From Calothrix sp. HK-06 (GTDB taxonomy: Bacteria > Cyanobacteriota > Cyanobacteriia > Cyanobacteriales > Nostocaceae), in NCBI RefSeq assembly GCF_001904745.1, contig NZ_MRCD01000027.1, positions 1 through 64,000 on the forward strand: a stretch of 64,000 nt of DNA, given 5' to 3'. Positions within the stretch are counted from its first letter, which is position 1. The number at the start of each line of letters is the position of its first letter. This document shows, piece after piece, positions 55,401 to 64,000 of the stretch. The translations under genes were made by a program, and so were the position numbers. The notes under the pieces were generated by a model that searched no databases, had not been told where the DNA came from, and saw only the letters and a program-made list of their open reading frames with translations.

Positions 55401-58400
55401 CATTAAAATCAGCCCAGCGTAACGCACCATTGCGCGCAGAAACTAAGTTTGTTGCAACAGGTGTAAACACAGCATTACCGTCATTGCGATAAATATGAGT
55501 TATACCTGCTGCATCAGAACCATCGCCCAAGTCTTCAGAGTCATCACCTAAATATGTGAGAATGCCAGCTTCTAAACCACCGGAGATTGCTAAATCTAAA
55601 TCGCCATCGCCGTCATAATCTGCCCAATCAGCAGTGCCATCTAGCACATCAGGTAAAAGTGTACTGACCCGCTCAAAACTGCCTTTGCCATCGTTACGAT
55701 ATAAACGTGTTAAAGGTATGGGGTTTCCAGGCTCGCCATACTCCTGAATTGGTAAACCGCCCGAACCCATGTTGCCTGTAAGAAAAATGTCTAAGTAGCC
55801 ATCGTTGTCATAATCTACCCAAGTCGCGTTGCCTTTCGAGATGCCAGTCAAATCTAAATTCAATTTGTTAAAGGCGCCGTTGTCGTTGCGGAAAACTTGA
55901 GTAACTTTTTGCTCAAAAGGTAAATCATAAAGCGTGCTTCCCGTGCGACCTATGAGCAATAAATCTAAGTCTCCGTCTTTATCGTAGTCACCCCAGTCGA
56001 GAGAACCATATTCAACAGGAGTTAATTCAGCGTTAATGTTAACGAATTGGTCATTACCATCATTACGATAAATCTGAGTAGTAAATAAACTTACTTCTGG
56101 AGGCAAACCTTCTTGAGTACGCCCTGCGACAACAATATCTAAATCACCATCTTTATCGTAGTCACCCCACGCTACAGCACCATGTTTCAAGCTGGGTAAA
56201 TTAGAAGTGATAGTCGTGAATTTATTATTGCCGTCGTTGCGGTGAATTTCTGAGGTTAGGTAATTATTACCCCTTTCCGGTGGAACGTGACCGTTAACTG
56301 CGATTAAATCAAAGTCGCCATCGTTATCATAATCACCCCAATCGCTCTGACCGCGATAAAGTGAGAGTGACATTGGCTGTCGTTCAAATTGTAACCCTGC
56401 TGGTTTACGTTCGGGTGCGATAAATCGAGAAGTGACAGTTGTAGTATTTAATAAAGTGCGTACACCTTCGTACCATAAGTCAGCATTTACTGGACGTCCT
56501 CCTTCTCCAAAACGAACTTCTAAACGGTCGCGGTTTTGGTCGTAGTCAACCCAAACATTCCATTCACCATCAAAGGGTTTCGCTAAGGCTCTATATAATC
56601 CTTCAATTGCTTTGGTTTGCCCTTTCACGTTAAGTGCGATGCTCTTCTGATTAATTTCGATTCCTAAACTGTTTTGGATTATATTTTGATTTCCATTAGC
56701 ATCACTTGCATCAGGAGATAAAACAAAAACAAAACCTTTAGATAGTCGATTTAATTGGAAGCTGAAGGATGACTGGAATGATTGTGTCAAAGTAAGCGAC
56801 TGCTTAGTTGCTGCACTACTATTCGCACTTAATTTTAGTAGTGGTTCCTCATTTTTAATTAATCGTATATCTAATGGTATTTGTGGTTGTACAGTTAACT
56901 GAACTTTTGCGGGTGTTGCAGCATACTGTACATCATCGGCGCCTACCCAAGTAAAGCTAGTATCGCCACTAAATCCAGTTTCAGGAGTGTAAATCAGCGG
57001 ATTATCACCAGTTAATTTATTTACTTCGATAACTCCGTTGATACCTACAGGCGCCTGATTAAAGCTGAGGCTACCGTATTCAGGTATGGATACAATCTTG
57101 ATTTTGTCAAGAGGTTTACCTTCAGGGTCAGCAAAGTAACTGATAAAGTCATCGCTAGTCAAAGCGATACTGGTATTGAAATTAATGTTCTTCTGTAAAG
57201 TTCCAGTTACTGTGGGAGGATTATTCGCTTTTACTACATTTAAATTAAGCGAGACAGAAGTTGTAGCTTCAGTGCGATAATTATTTGTGTAGGGAACAAA
57301 CAGTCCTTCGTTTAAGAAGGCGCTTTCTGGTAATTCTATCCCGTTGTTTTCAGCATACTCGGATAGTGGAATATCTCGTCTACCAGAGTTAAGAATTGTA
57401 ATATCAAACTGAACTGAGGTGGAAGCCATAGAGCGAGGTATACCTGTAAGGATACCAGTCACAGGATTTAATTGTAATCCTTCGGGTAAACCAGAAACAT
57501 TCTTGATACGCAGTTCGGGAGCGTTTTCAAAGATGAAGTATTCGCGTAGATCTAAGTTAAAAGGCTGATTTTGCGTAAGCTCAAATTTCGGTAACGGTTT
57601 GCGTTCGATGATGCACGGTTGAGCAGAAAAGTCAGCTAAGTAATCTGGTGTAACCCCTTGAGCTTCTACTTTTGGTTCCGCAACACGCTCTAATAGCTCT
57701 GCAACTGTACCTTTGTTGGACTGATCAAATATATATTCGATTTTTTCTTGGGTATCGCTAAGTTCGCGCGTAGCTTGTTTGACCGCGACCGCTAAAACTT
57801 CATCTACACTCAACCCATTGACAGTTTCAATACCGTAAGTTTTGAGTTTTTTCCCTAACTCCTCAAAGATTGTTTTTGCAAGTCTATCTCGGTCAGTAAA
57901 ATCTATTGCTTTATTGTTTTGTACAATACCAGTTACTAAAGTATCAAGTACTGATTTCCAAATCGTAGGATTAATATCGCTATCCTGTAAAACTCCCTTC
58001 GCAAAGGCAAGCACCTGGGTCATTAAACCTTGCACTTGTACATGCTTTTTATAGATATTTTCCCCAACTTGTCGCTTGTCACCCGTCATCATTCGCAACG
58101 GATCGAAGGTATCTAAATCGATGTTGGTATCAATTCCCAAACCTGCTTTAACTTTGGCTTCAGCAGTTTCATCGGTTTCACCTTGACGAACAAGCGATTC
58201 TTTGAGCGTTGTTAAAGGTGAAATAATATTTGAGCCAGGAACCGCGTACATTGGTGTAGTGATAGGCAAACCGCTAGTGCTATCAGTACCACCAAATGCC
58301 ACTAAACGACCTTCTGAAGAATCTAACTTGCCGTTACGATTGAGGTCAAAGATATCGTAGGGTATTTGCAGGTCAAAGCTGCCATCGAGGTTAGTGGTAG

Positions 58401-61400
58401 TAAAAGGTTCGTTAGTATCAAGGATGTCGTTAAAGTTGGCATCAAAGAAGACTACACCATTGATAATATAGCTTTGAGTGAAGAAACCTGCATCGCTCTT
58501 TCTACCTCCACCAACACCAAACTTAAGTAAAGTCAAGGGAGGGGTGGTGGCAGTAAAGATATCGCCGAAGAATGCACTGAGGGCAACTTTGGCGTAAACT
58601 CCTATTTCGCCGGTAATTCGGAACAGACTTGATAGAGCATCGCCAAAACCATTATCGCGGAAACGATTAACTACTTCTGTCAAACGCAACTTACCGTCGC
58701 TAGTACCATCTAACTCGCCATCGTCCACCAAGTCCAAGCCAACGTTTCCTATCAAACCACCTTCAAGTGACAAATCTAATAAACCGAGTGCGTTTAAACT
58801 TCCTACTAAAGCTGCTTGGAGGTTAAGAGTTACTTCATCAACGTCTTTACCGTCAACAGTATCTCGAACATACAAACCATCGCTGAATATTCGCGCGACA
58901 TCCCAGCCATCACCGATACCATTTTTATTAGCTTGCAAAATTCCATAAGAGTCAAACCCAACAGCTAATTCTGTTTTTATGGATGCATCCCCTCTAAAAC
59001 CTATTGAGGCGCCTACTTTTTTACCAAAAATTGATGTGCTGAAACCCCAAATAGGGACTTCAAAGCCAAGACCAAGGTTTAAATCGGGAAACTCTATACT
59101 GACTAAATCAACTGCTTGACCAGTCAGAAACCCAATTGCAGAAAGTGGGTTACTGATAATGGGAAACTCAAATCCTTTATCCAAGACATTATTGATGAAA
59201 CTATTGGTGGTCGGTTTACCAGCAGTAGTTTGTGTTGTCTGGATATTATTTGTAGTAGAACTATTAGTATTCGAGGGTGTACCAGAATTAAGCGCGACAT
59301 TTGCAGCATTATCCTGTGGGTCTTTGCTGCCAAATTTGCCACTGAGGTCAAAACTGCCCATTTCAACAATAATCGGGTCTTTGGGGTCGAGTTTGGCAAT
59401 TTTTTCAATAGTGTTTGTAAAATCAACTACCCAACGTACAAATTTGATAGCTTGTGGCAGCGCTTCTTTAAATTTCTGCCATGTTGTTTTCTCTGTTGAA
59501 TTTGAAGTTGTATTGTTATTACTTGCTGAATCAAACTTGGCAATAAGGTCAGCAATAAATTCGAGCAGTTCTAAAGCTGTAGTACCTGGTAAACCATCTC
59601 GCTCGAATAAACCTTCAACACCCAAACTTGTGGGTAGTTCGATATCAGACCGCAGAAAGTCAATAATTGGTTTAATAGGCTTTAAGACATTTTCATCAAC
59701 CCAAACAAATATATCTCTGACTCCTCCTGATAACCACGGCCCTAGGTCAAGACGTACATTGTTGAGTTGAAGAGTAGTAGCGCTTGTTGCCGTATCTTCT
59801 TTACTACCATAGTTGAGTACGGGAGGCTTTAGCAGTAAATCAGCACTAACACCTGGCAACGCGGTATTAGCTAATGAAGCTTTTATTTGCAGCCCAAGTT
59901 GAGCGCTACCTGAGAATGACCAGGTGCCTAAGTCTGTAAACTTTTCTTTCGTGGTTTTTGTTTTGTCGCGGAAGTGCGCTACTATCTCCCCTAAAGTTAA
60001 ACGTTCCCCGTCATCAAAATACTGTGTAGATGCGTTGTAGGAAACCTGTTGTCGCTCTGCATCGGTAAGTAGACGGTCTAGTCCTTCTTCGTAGTAACCA
60101 GATTGGTTTAAGTCTAGGTACCACATTAAAGTACCTGTGTTTGCTGTTGTCCCGCCATTTGTGCCGGTTGTCAACTCGCCTCGTTTTACCAATTTGGGAA
60201 TTAATGACTTTTTAAAGTCAGGCGCCGGACGTGCGTAAGGTTCAAGCTTGAGGTCAAATTCTGAGAATGAGAACCGCCCGTCGGAATTAGCATCAAATTC
60301 GGGAGCATTATCGAGTTGTCCGTTACCGTTCAAGTCAACAAAGCGGAAACCATCGCGTAATATTATACGCGGTTCAATAATCGGAATATTTTTAGTTTTA
60401 CTAGTTCTAAAGCTGCTCGTTGTGACACCAAAAATGTCTAGTGCTTTGTCTCCATCTATATCTAAGAAGCTAAGTTCGTTTTCATAACCAGCTTCTGATA
60501 GATTTAGCGCTTCTGCCCAAGTTACATTACTGCCTGGAGTTATGACAACATCAAGAGGTTGGTCTACTAATGAACCGATATTAAGTGCATTAACTTTTCC
60601 ATCGCGGTTGCGGTCTAAAAAGCGTTTGTTGTTGGCATCTTTAATAATGCGATAAGTAACAATTGCTTCATCTGGTATTTGTAGCGGTTCTTTTTGGTCT
60701 TTTGAGAAAGGTTCGCCAGGGTCTTGTTCGCCGTTTGCTCGTAAATCAAGGAAGCGACCCCCCCAAGCTGTAGTGAGAACTTTTGCTTCTGGTTTTTCTG
60801 GGCTTCGAGAGGTTGAAAACAACTGTGCAGTTGAAAGATTAATTACTCCCTCGGCGCCGGGGCGAGTAAATTGGTTGTCGTTGTTTAAGTCTAAGAAGCC
60901 AACTTGGTCTAGAATGATTGACTCGTCATCATCTTGTTTACCATTGTTATTTTTATCTTGGAAGCGATAAAGGATTGGTTCATCTTCGCCAGAGTTAATA
61001 ACTTGGGTAAATTGAGTTGTACTTTCTTGTTGGAACGTCAAATCGAGCGATTTGTCAAGTCCAAACCGTACTTGGTTTACAGATGCTGTGTAATAAGTTT
61101 GATTATTGAACTTGCTTTGCCTTATAGAAGCATTGTTAACTACTTGGCTGGTATTCCAAGTATCCTTGGTAAAAGTAATTGTAGTTGTTCCGCTTTGAAG
61201 TGCAACCTCTATTTGAACGTCATTATCAGGTTTTTCTGACAAACGTAAGGATAAAGTACCTGTGTTTGTAGTTGAATTGACGTTGGTAAGCGTTGCTTGT
61301 AGCTTTGGCAATGCTCGATATTTACCAACTTGCAAGTCGCTGTTAGAAAACTGTCCGTTTGTTTCTAAGTCTAGGTAAGAGATAATTTTAGCTGTTTGTT

Positions 61401-64000
61401 CGCCATTGTCAAACTTATTGTTGCTGTTTTTGTCGATGTAGTACTGTCCTGTACCATCTAACGCACGCACAGGTAATTCTTCAAAAAACTGATACTTTTC
61501 ATCATTGTTGTAATCAATGTACTGAAAGCTCAATAAACCATCTTCAAAAACATTATAAGTTTCGCGAATATTTCCTTCTTGGAAGTAAATAAGCGGTTCT
61601 ACATCTTTATCAAAAATTTCATCGTTGTCGAGGTCTAGAATATAGCCAGAAGAAGTATTAATTACTTTGAACTCACGGGTAATACTATTATCACCTGATT
61701 CATCAAGGAAAGTTACATTATTAATGGATTTGATTTGATTTACATCAGTAATAATTAACCTGTCACCTCGGTCAATCTTTTCATTGTTATTAATATCGCG
61801 GAACAAGCGATTATTTTGAGCAAGAAGTTGTTCGTTATCATCCTGAATTTTGTTAGTGTTCAAATCGAGGAATGCTACAAGCTTATCATCATCATTTTTC
61901 TTGATAATTTGCTCAGGTTTTACAACCTCAATTTCAAAGTCACTACCATCAATCTTGTTATTGCGATTTATATCTATATAGGACTTCTCATTGTTTTTAA
62001 GTACATTTTCTTCATATGTGAAAACGCCATCTTCATTTTCATCTAAGTACAAGAAAGTCTTACCATTAGAAGCATCTTGTGACTTAATGAGAGCAGTGGT
62101 TTCGCGGTCATTGCCATCGCGTTTACCATTGCGATTATAGTCGAGCAGTTTATTTTGTTTACCATCTCCATTCACATCCAAAAAGCTTAAATAAGGCTTA
62201 TTAGGATTAATAATTGGTTCGAGTAATTTATCGCGCGTGTTGTTGTCGTTAATATCAAGAATATTCTCGTAATACTTAAATTCATCTACCGTATTACGCT
62301 TACCATCTCCATCAAGGTCTAAAAACTCGAATCCTGCCTCTTTGTCTTTTACTACCTTGGGTTCTACTAGAAAATCTGCGTTGTTCGTATATTCACCATC
62401 ACGGTCTACATCGAGGAATAAAAAGTTGTCTGCGGGGTTGGCAGGATTTTTGTAGTAGCGACGTATCGGTAAATCTCCAAGTTGACCAAATTGGGCAGAT
62501 GTTTGTAAACCATCACTATTAAAATCGAGGAAGTAACTTAAACGCTTTTCTTCTACTTGTAGTGGGTCGAAGTCAGCATATGCGTAAGGTTCTGTGTCAA
62601 TATCTAGAGCTTCGTTATCGTTAAAGTCAATATACCCAACACTGGCGCCTTGAACAAATTTACCTTCACCAACAAACTGCTCATCAGCGTCGAGAACATT
62701 ATTGTTGTTCTTATCTAATTTCTTAAACCCGCTTAATGCCGTATCAGTAAGGCTTGTATACCTTGTTTCCCCCGAATCTGGCTTCTTGTTGCCATTCATA
62801 TCCAGAAAGACAGGATAATTTTTGAGGGTCTTGTCTTCAATTAAGGTAAAGGGTATTACAGCTTTGTCTGAGGCAAATAAATAGTCTTTCTCATTTTCGT
62901 CAAGCTTGCCGTTGCGATTACTGTCAAAGTAGGTAACAGTTGTAGTTGTTCCACCTTCATTGAGTAGAGTCTGGCGATAAATTCCTTCGTTACGCTTATA
63001 TTTTGCTCCTTCTAGGGAATTATTTGCGTTCCAATCCAAATTCTTAACGTTGGGATTGGTCAAATCAGGGAAATTTTTACGCGGTTTGCCGTCTTTGTCG
63101 AGTTCGACGAAAGGTTCTTGAACTGTAGTTAGTTTGTAGTTATATTTGTCATTGCCCTGACTATCTTTCTCAACCTTGCCTTGGCTGTCTTTTTTTACAT
63201 CTGGCTGGTTGTTCTTGGGGTTTTCATCGACATAAACAGGATACTGAAATGCTTTACCGTCGAGTAGCCTATCTCCATCGATATCAAAAAAGCGAACTGT
63301 TCCCCCTTCCCTTAAACCACCACCGTTATCTACATCTTTAAGACCTGCTGTAAATTTTAACTTGACTTCGGTGCGATTTTTGGGGTCGTTACTAATTTGT
63401 GCAAACGAGAGTAAATTAGCTTTAAAATCTTCTGTGAGTCCTGCGGTGACGCTAGCTGAAATTCCAGTACGTTTGGTGTCGATGTAGACTCCATAATCTT
63501 TATGTGAACCAATTGAAATTCCTAGTACAGCATCGAAGTCAACGAACAATCCACCTTGAGCGTCAAGAGCCTTGAAACTGCCAATATTTAAACCTCCCCA
63601 AGACTGAGGAACACGCAAATTTCCGCGCCAAGACAGATACCCTTCGAGATCAATGCGGGTTTCGTCTTGAGTCATGACAATGTTGATATCAAAACCAAGA
63701 GGACCCAGACGGTCACGTAACGATGCAACTATTTCCTCAGATGTAGATTCCTTGGCTTCATTTAGTGCTTCAATTACTTCTTTAAGAACACCATCCAATC
63801 CTTGCGGTGTTTCTTCCTGTGTTGTTAATGAAGCCATTAATGATTTGGCGCCTTTGGAACCAAAGGATAAATTCATTGTGCGTAAATCTAACCCAACATC
63901 TTTGAGGCTACCAATAACGGGAAGTTCGGTTGCGTCAAAAATTCCTAAAACAGTGTCTTTTGCTTCAGTAAATCCTTCTTTAAGAGCTTCTTTATCCAGC
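52474..64000 (-). CDS. Giant multidomain extracellular protein with calcium-loop array, 14 VCBS repeats and DUF4114 (5' partial)
   Basis: At least 3841 residues. The frame stays open from the ATG at 63876 to the right edge, and that upstream translation (EAKDTVLGIFDATELPVIGS) aligns with the middle of the first giant protein (LPIFGSVGNLQ), so the start lies outside the window. Parts by DNA position: beta-rich domain (64000-63330); about 27 EF-hand/dockerin-like loops such as FFDIDGDRLLDG and FLDLDGDGKRNT (63290-60080), with a Calx-beta-like unit at 61310-60990; a second beta domain (59960-58500); loop pair FFDANFNDILDTNE / FDLNRNGKLDSSE (58460-58300); a helical region; a He_PIG-like Ig domain (57600-57370); a cadherin-like domain (57240-56880); 14 FG-GAP/VCBS repeats with WGDYDKDGDLDL (56370-54040); and a C-terminal DUF4114 (GFEDLLGGGDRDYNDIVI). 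Secreted and calcium-binding by inference. Confidence 0.88.
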   Translation of the reverse strand, partial: LDKEALKEGFTEAKDTVLGIFDATELPVIGSLKDVGLDLRTMNLSFGSKGAKSLMASLTTQEETPQGLDGVLKEVIEALNEAKESTSEEIVASLRDRLGPLGFDINIVMTQDETRIDLEGYLSWRGNLRVPQSWGGLNIGSFKALDAQGGLFVDFDAVLGISIGSHKDYGVYIDTKRTGISASVTAGLTEDFKANLLSFAQISNDPKNRTEVKLKFTAGLKDVDNGGGLREGGTVRFFDIDGDRLLDGKAFQYPVYVDENPKNNQPDVKKDSQGKVEKDSQGNDKYNYKLTTVQEPFVELDKDGKPRKNFPDLTNPNVKNLDWNANNSLEGAKYKRNEGIYRQTLLNEGGTTTTVTYFDSNRNGKLDENEKDYLFASDKAVIPFTLIEDKTLKNYPVFLDMNGNKKPDSGETRYTSLTDTALSGFKKLDKNNNNVLDADEQFVGEGKFVQGASVGYIDFNDNEALDIDTEPYAYADFDPLQVEEKRLSYFLDFNSDGLQTSAQFGQLGDLPIRRYYKNPANPADNFLFLDVDRDGEYTNNADFLVEPKVVKDKEAGFEFLDLDGDGKRNTVDEFKYYENILDINDNNTRDKLLEPIINPNKPYLSFLDVNGDGKQNKLLDYNRNGKRDGNDRETTALIKSQDASNGKTFLYLDENEDGVFTYEENVLKNNEKSYIDINRNNKIDGSDFEIEVVKPEQIIKKNDDDKLVAFLDLNTNKIQDDNEQLLAQNNRLFRDINNNEKIDRGDRLIITDVNQIKSINNVTFLDESGDNSITREFKVINTSSGYILDLDNDEIFDKDVEPLIYFQEGNIRETYNVFEDGLLSFQYIDYNNDEKYQFFEELPVRALDGTGQYYIDKNSNNKFDNGEQTAKIISYLDLETNGQFSNSDLQVGKYRALPKLQATLTNVNSTTNTGTLSLRLSEKPDNDVQIEVALQSGTTTITFTKDTWNTSQVVNNASIRQSKFNNQTYYTASVNQVRFGLDKSLDLTFQQESTTQFTQVINSGEDEPILYRFQDKNNNGKQDDDESIILDQVGFLDLNNDNQFTRPGAEGVINLSTAQLFSTSRSPEKPEAKVLTTAWGGRFLDLRANGEQDPGEPFSKDQKEPLQIPDEAIVTYRIIKDANNKRFLDRNRDGKVNALNIGSLVDQPLDVVITPGSNVTWAEALNLSEAGYENELSFLDIDGDKALDIFGVTTSSFRTSKTKNIPIIEPRIILRDGFRFVDLNGNGQLDNAPEFDANSDGRFSFSEFDLKLEPYARPAPDFKKSLIPKLVKRGELTTGTNGGTTANTGTLMWYLDLNQSGYYEEGLDRLLTDAERQQVSYNASTQYFDDGERLTLGEIVAHFRDKTKTTKEKFTDLGTWSFSGSAQLGLQIKASLANTALPGVSADLLLKPPVLNYGSKEDTATSATTLQLNNVRLDLGPWLSGGVRDIFVWVDENVLKPIKPIIDFLRSDIELPTSLGVEGLFERDGLPGTTALELLEFIADLIAKFDSASNNNTTSNSTEKTTWQKFKEALPQAIKFVRWVVDFTNTIEKIAKLDPKDPIIVEMGSFDLSGKFGSKDPQDNAANVALNSGTPSNTNSSTTNNIQTTQTTAGKPTTNSFINNVLDKGFEFPIISNPLSAIGFLTGQAVDLVSIEFPDLNLGLGFEVPIWGFSTSIFGKKVGASIGFRGDASIKTELAVGFDSYGILQANKNGIGDGWDVARIFSDGLYVRDTVDGKDVDEVTLNLQAALVGSLNALGLLDLSLEGGLIGNVGLDLVDDGELDGTSDGKLRLTEVVNRFRDNGFGDALSSLFRITGEIGVYAKVALSAFFGDIFTATTPPLTLLKFGVGGGRKSDAGFFTQSYIINGVVFFDANFNDILDTNEPFTTTNLDGSFDLQIPYDIFDLNRNGKLDSSEGRLVAFGGTDSTSGLPITTPMYAVPGSNIISPLTTLKESLVRQGETDETAEAKVKAGLGIDTNIDLDTFDPLRMMTGDKRQVGENIYKKHVQVQGLMTQVLAFAKGVLQDSDINPTIWKSVLDTLVTGIVQNNKAIDFTDRDRLAKTIFEELGKKLKTYGIETVNGLSVDEVLAVAVKQATRELSDTQEKIEYIFDQSNKGTVAELLERVAEPKVEAQGVTPDYLADFSAQPCIIERKPLPKFELTQNQPFNLDLREYFIFENAPELRIKNVSGLPEGLQLNPVTGILTGIPRSMASTSVQFDITILNSGRRDIPLSEYAENNGIELPESAFLNEGLFVPYTNNYRTEATTSVSLNLNVVKANNPPTVTGTLQKNINFNTSIALTSDDFISYFADPEGKPLDKIKIVSIPEYGSLSFNQAPVGINGVIEVNKLTGDNPLIYTPETGFSGDTSFTWVGADDVQYAATPAKVQLTVQPQIPLDIRLIKNEEPLLKLSANSSAATKQSLTLTQSFQSSFSFQLNRLSKGFVFVLSPDASDANGNQNIIQNSLGIEINQKSIALNVKGQTKAIEGLYRALAKPFDGEWNVWVDYDQNRDRLEVRFGEGGRPVNADLWYEGVRTLLNTTTVTSRFIAPERKPAGLQFERQPMSLSLYRGQSDWGDYDNDGDFDLIAVNGHVPPERGNNYLTSEIHRNDGNNKFTTITSNLPSLKHGAVAWGDYDKDGDLDIVVAGRTQEGLPPEVSLFTTQIYRNDGNDQFVNINAELTPVEYGSLDWGDYDKDGDLDLLLIGRTGSTLYDLPFEQKVTQVFRNDNGAFNKLNLDLTGISKGNATWVDYDNDGYLDIFLTGNMGSGGLPIQEYGEPGNPIPLTRLYRNDGKGSFERVSTLLPDVLDGTADWADYDGDGDLDLAISGGLEAGILTYLGDDSEDLGDGSDAAGITHIYRNDGNAVFTPVATNLVSARNGALRWADFNGDKRLDLLVAGKTYSKIYQNEGKDTFVDSEILLPATINVSSGILYSSASVADYDKDGDIDIYMPSHGAIFRSTLYQDATLTPTEQKRYQLLSLELPGVEGSAAAWVDYDNDKDLDLMLNGRLSNGERITRLYRNDGDNTFVEAPFSLPGVRSGDFSWEDYDSDGDKDLLLTGLDTSNNRITQLYRNDKGTLTRLNTNLPGVAFSSLDWEDYDKDGDLDLLFTGELSEHFHTTRIYRNNAGELTQVELTNFAGVALGQSSWVDYDKDGDLDVFITGATDSFPNYPRKTALYRNDGNDAFIEVAIDIPAVYDSAIAWGDYDNDGDADLAISGRTELENWTDGERILRIYRNDGAGKFTQNESLNTQDIQGVDNGSLEWGDYDFDGDIDLLATGKTEKGKYLTRLIRNDGQERFILSGEAFIGVEKGQATFGDYNNDGDLDILLTGGLGGSLNVAQIYANVTSDELGQNILNWRQQNKEILQTPFKDSKTLQLQNGAYLANNSRGKLSVIRRDSKLINEAATQQTNAIFALGGFNFDITDIGLGNIATLEIISPVGSKINRYMQLLANQWQLFDYNLNLGTGAEIIDLNNDGTLDIRLHLQDGGAGDLDGVANGVIKATGAPVYIEPTVEAPLSPLSLVPVGQHLRIDGDLSNVRLKLNLTGKDVKSSDIHEVGMFAVDDAQGSINGLLPGSAGYIQAALNRAKAWFSVLSDSFAPNPQRILQNINSRHLGFYLIQNGTTDEVLANSNFDKVILGAPTNSNTTGSNTNLKLNTLNQNSLQMLFEDRLGDSNPDLTVEITATYDPIEIIGTTLQGQRERELIDLRNYTQQFKLELPTIASEALYNNTVGFYRIENEQGAVLDPLTGKLLNLGDIGYSEAAVRNSQQYGISGQRGNNVSKVIEGGFLFAPFLIANGTVGEILDGNPNNNQPVYFAYLGANSDKVDHIKLLGDNTWGFEDLLGGGDRDYNDIVIQARIRNV
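54040..56370 (-). repeat. 14 tandem FG-GAP/VCBS protein repeats
   Basis: Units of about 50-60 codons, each with W.DYD.DGD.DL..TG and a ..YRNDG strand. Fourteen were counted from QSDWGDYDNDGDFDL to GQATFGDYNNDGDLD. They can form two seven-bladed propellers. Confidence 0.85.
60080..63290 (-). repeat. Array of about 27 Asp/Asn calcium-loop units
   Basis: Short units of roughly 25-45 codons, each with a (F/Y)(L/I)D-x-(D/N)-x-(D/N)-G-like loop followed by an acidic residue (LDMNGNKKPDSGE, IDINRNNKIDGSD, RDINNNEKIDRGD, LDLNNDNQFTRPG). The individual units are diverged, so the array is old or under selection for variation. Confidence 0.8.

Noticed and set aside
59116-59770. Long plus-strand frames inside the second giant gene
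   Set aside because: Shadow frames; the minus-strand frame is continuous with matching domains on both sides.
1-64000. tRNA, rRNA or riboswitch genes
   Set aside because: No intergenic stretch showed tRNA arms, rRNA conserved segments or a riboswitch core that I could recognise.

Overview
The window looks like a chromosome segment of a filamentous, probably heterocyst-forming cyanobacterium (order Nostocales or a close relative). The signs are the conserved block rpmH-rnpA-PH protein-yidC-jag-yceD, a Ycf46-type AAA ATPase, DUF2808 and DUF4112 proteins, a carotenoid oxygenase, a XisI remnant, several WD40 proteins, giant DUF4347/DUF4114 proteins, and many short dispersed palindromes of the Nostoc/Calothrix type. 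The DNA is AT-rich. I saw no copy of the usual cyanobacterial palindrome GCGATCGC, but by hand I counted about 80 copies of GGCGCC. No rRNA, tRNA, CRISPR array or intact transposase was seen.

Region 1 (1-7.4 kb) is housekeeping: a secreted DUF2808 protein, ribosomal protein L34, the RNase P protein, a PH-domain membrane protein, the YidC insertase, a Jag-type RNA-binding protein and YceD, all on the plus strand. They converge at a hairpin on an SH3 protein and Ycf46. Region 2 (7.4-11.5 kb) holds an intact response-regulator/histidine kinase flanked by two decayed kinase fragments, then a WD40 protein. Region 3 (11.8-27.5 kb) is mostly metabolism: a GH13 glycosidase, class I fructose-bisphosphate aldolase, a class C beta-lactamase-fold hydrolase, a glyoxalase-fold protein beside a carotenoid oxygenase, a Kef-type antiporter with two USP domains, an Rnl2-type RNA ligase and MiaB. 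Gene relics (XisI, a PAS domain) and palindromic elements lie between them. Region 4 (27.5-40.6 kb) carries a large STAND (HTH, NB-ARC, WD40) protein that overlaps a class I amidotransferase-like hydrolase, a PadR module with a clear candidate operator, D-Ala-D-Ala ligase, two tandem coiled-coil paralogues set between copies of a 65-66 bp palindromic element, an alpha/beta hydrolase, DUF4112 and SRPBCC proteins.

Region 5 (40.6-64 kb) is dominated by two giant minus-strand genes. The first (3654 aa) is complete: DUF4347, a Gly-rich beta-helix-like region, Calx-beta repeats, calcium loops, RTX-type repeats and a C-terminal DUF4114. The second is open through the right edge of the window, so its true N-terminus lies outside. 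It shares the middle and C-terminal architecture of the first, but has a very large array of EF-hand/dockerin-like Asp/Asn loops and 14 FG-GAP/VCBS repeats. Both look like secreted, calcium-dependent surface or extracellular proteins. An orphan VCBS fragment lies just beyond the first.

The points most worth a second look are the calcium-loop expansion in the second giant gene, the GGCGCC enrichment, the 65-66 bp element bracketing the coiled-coil paralogues, the STAND-amidotransferase overlap, the PadR operator, and several composite palindromic elements.
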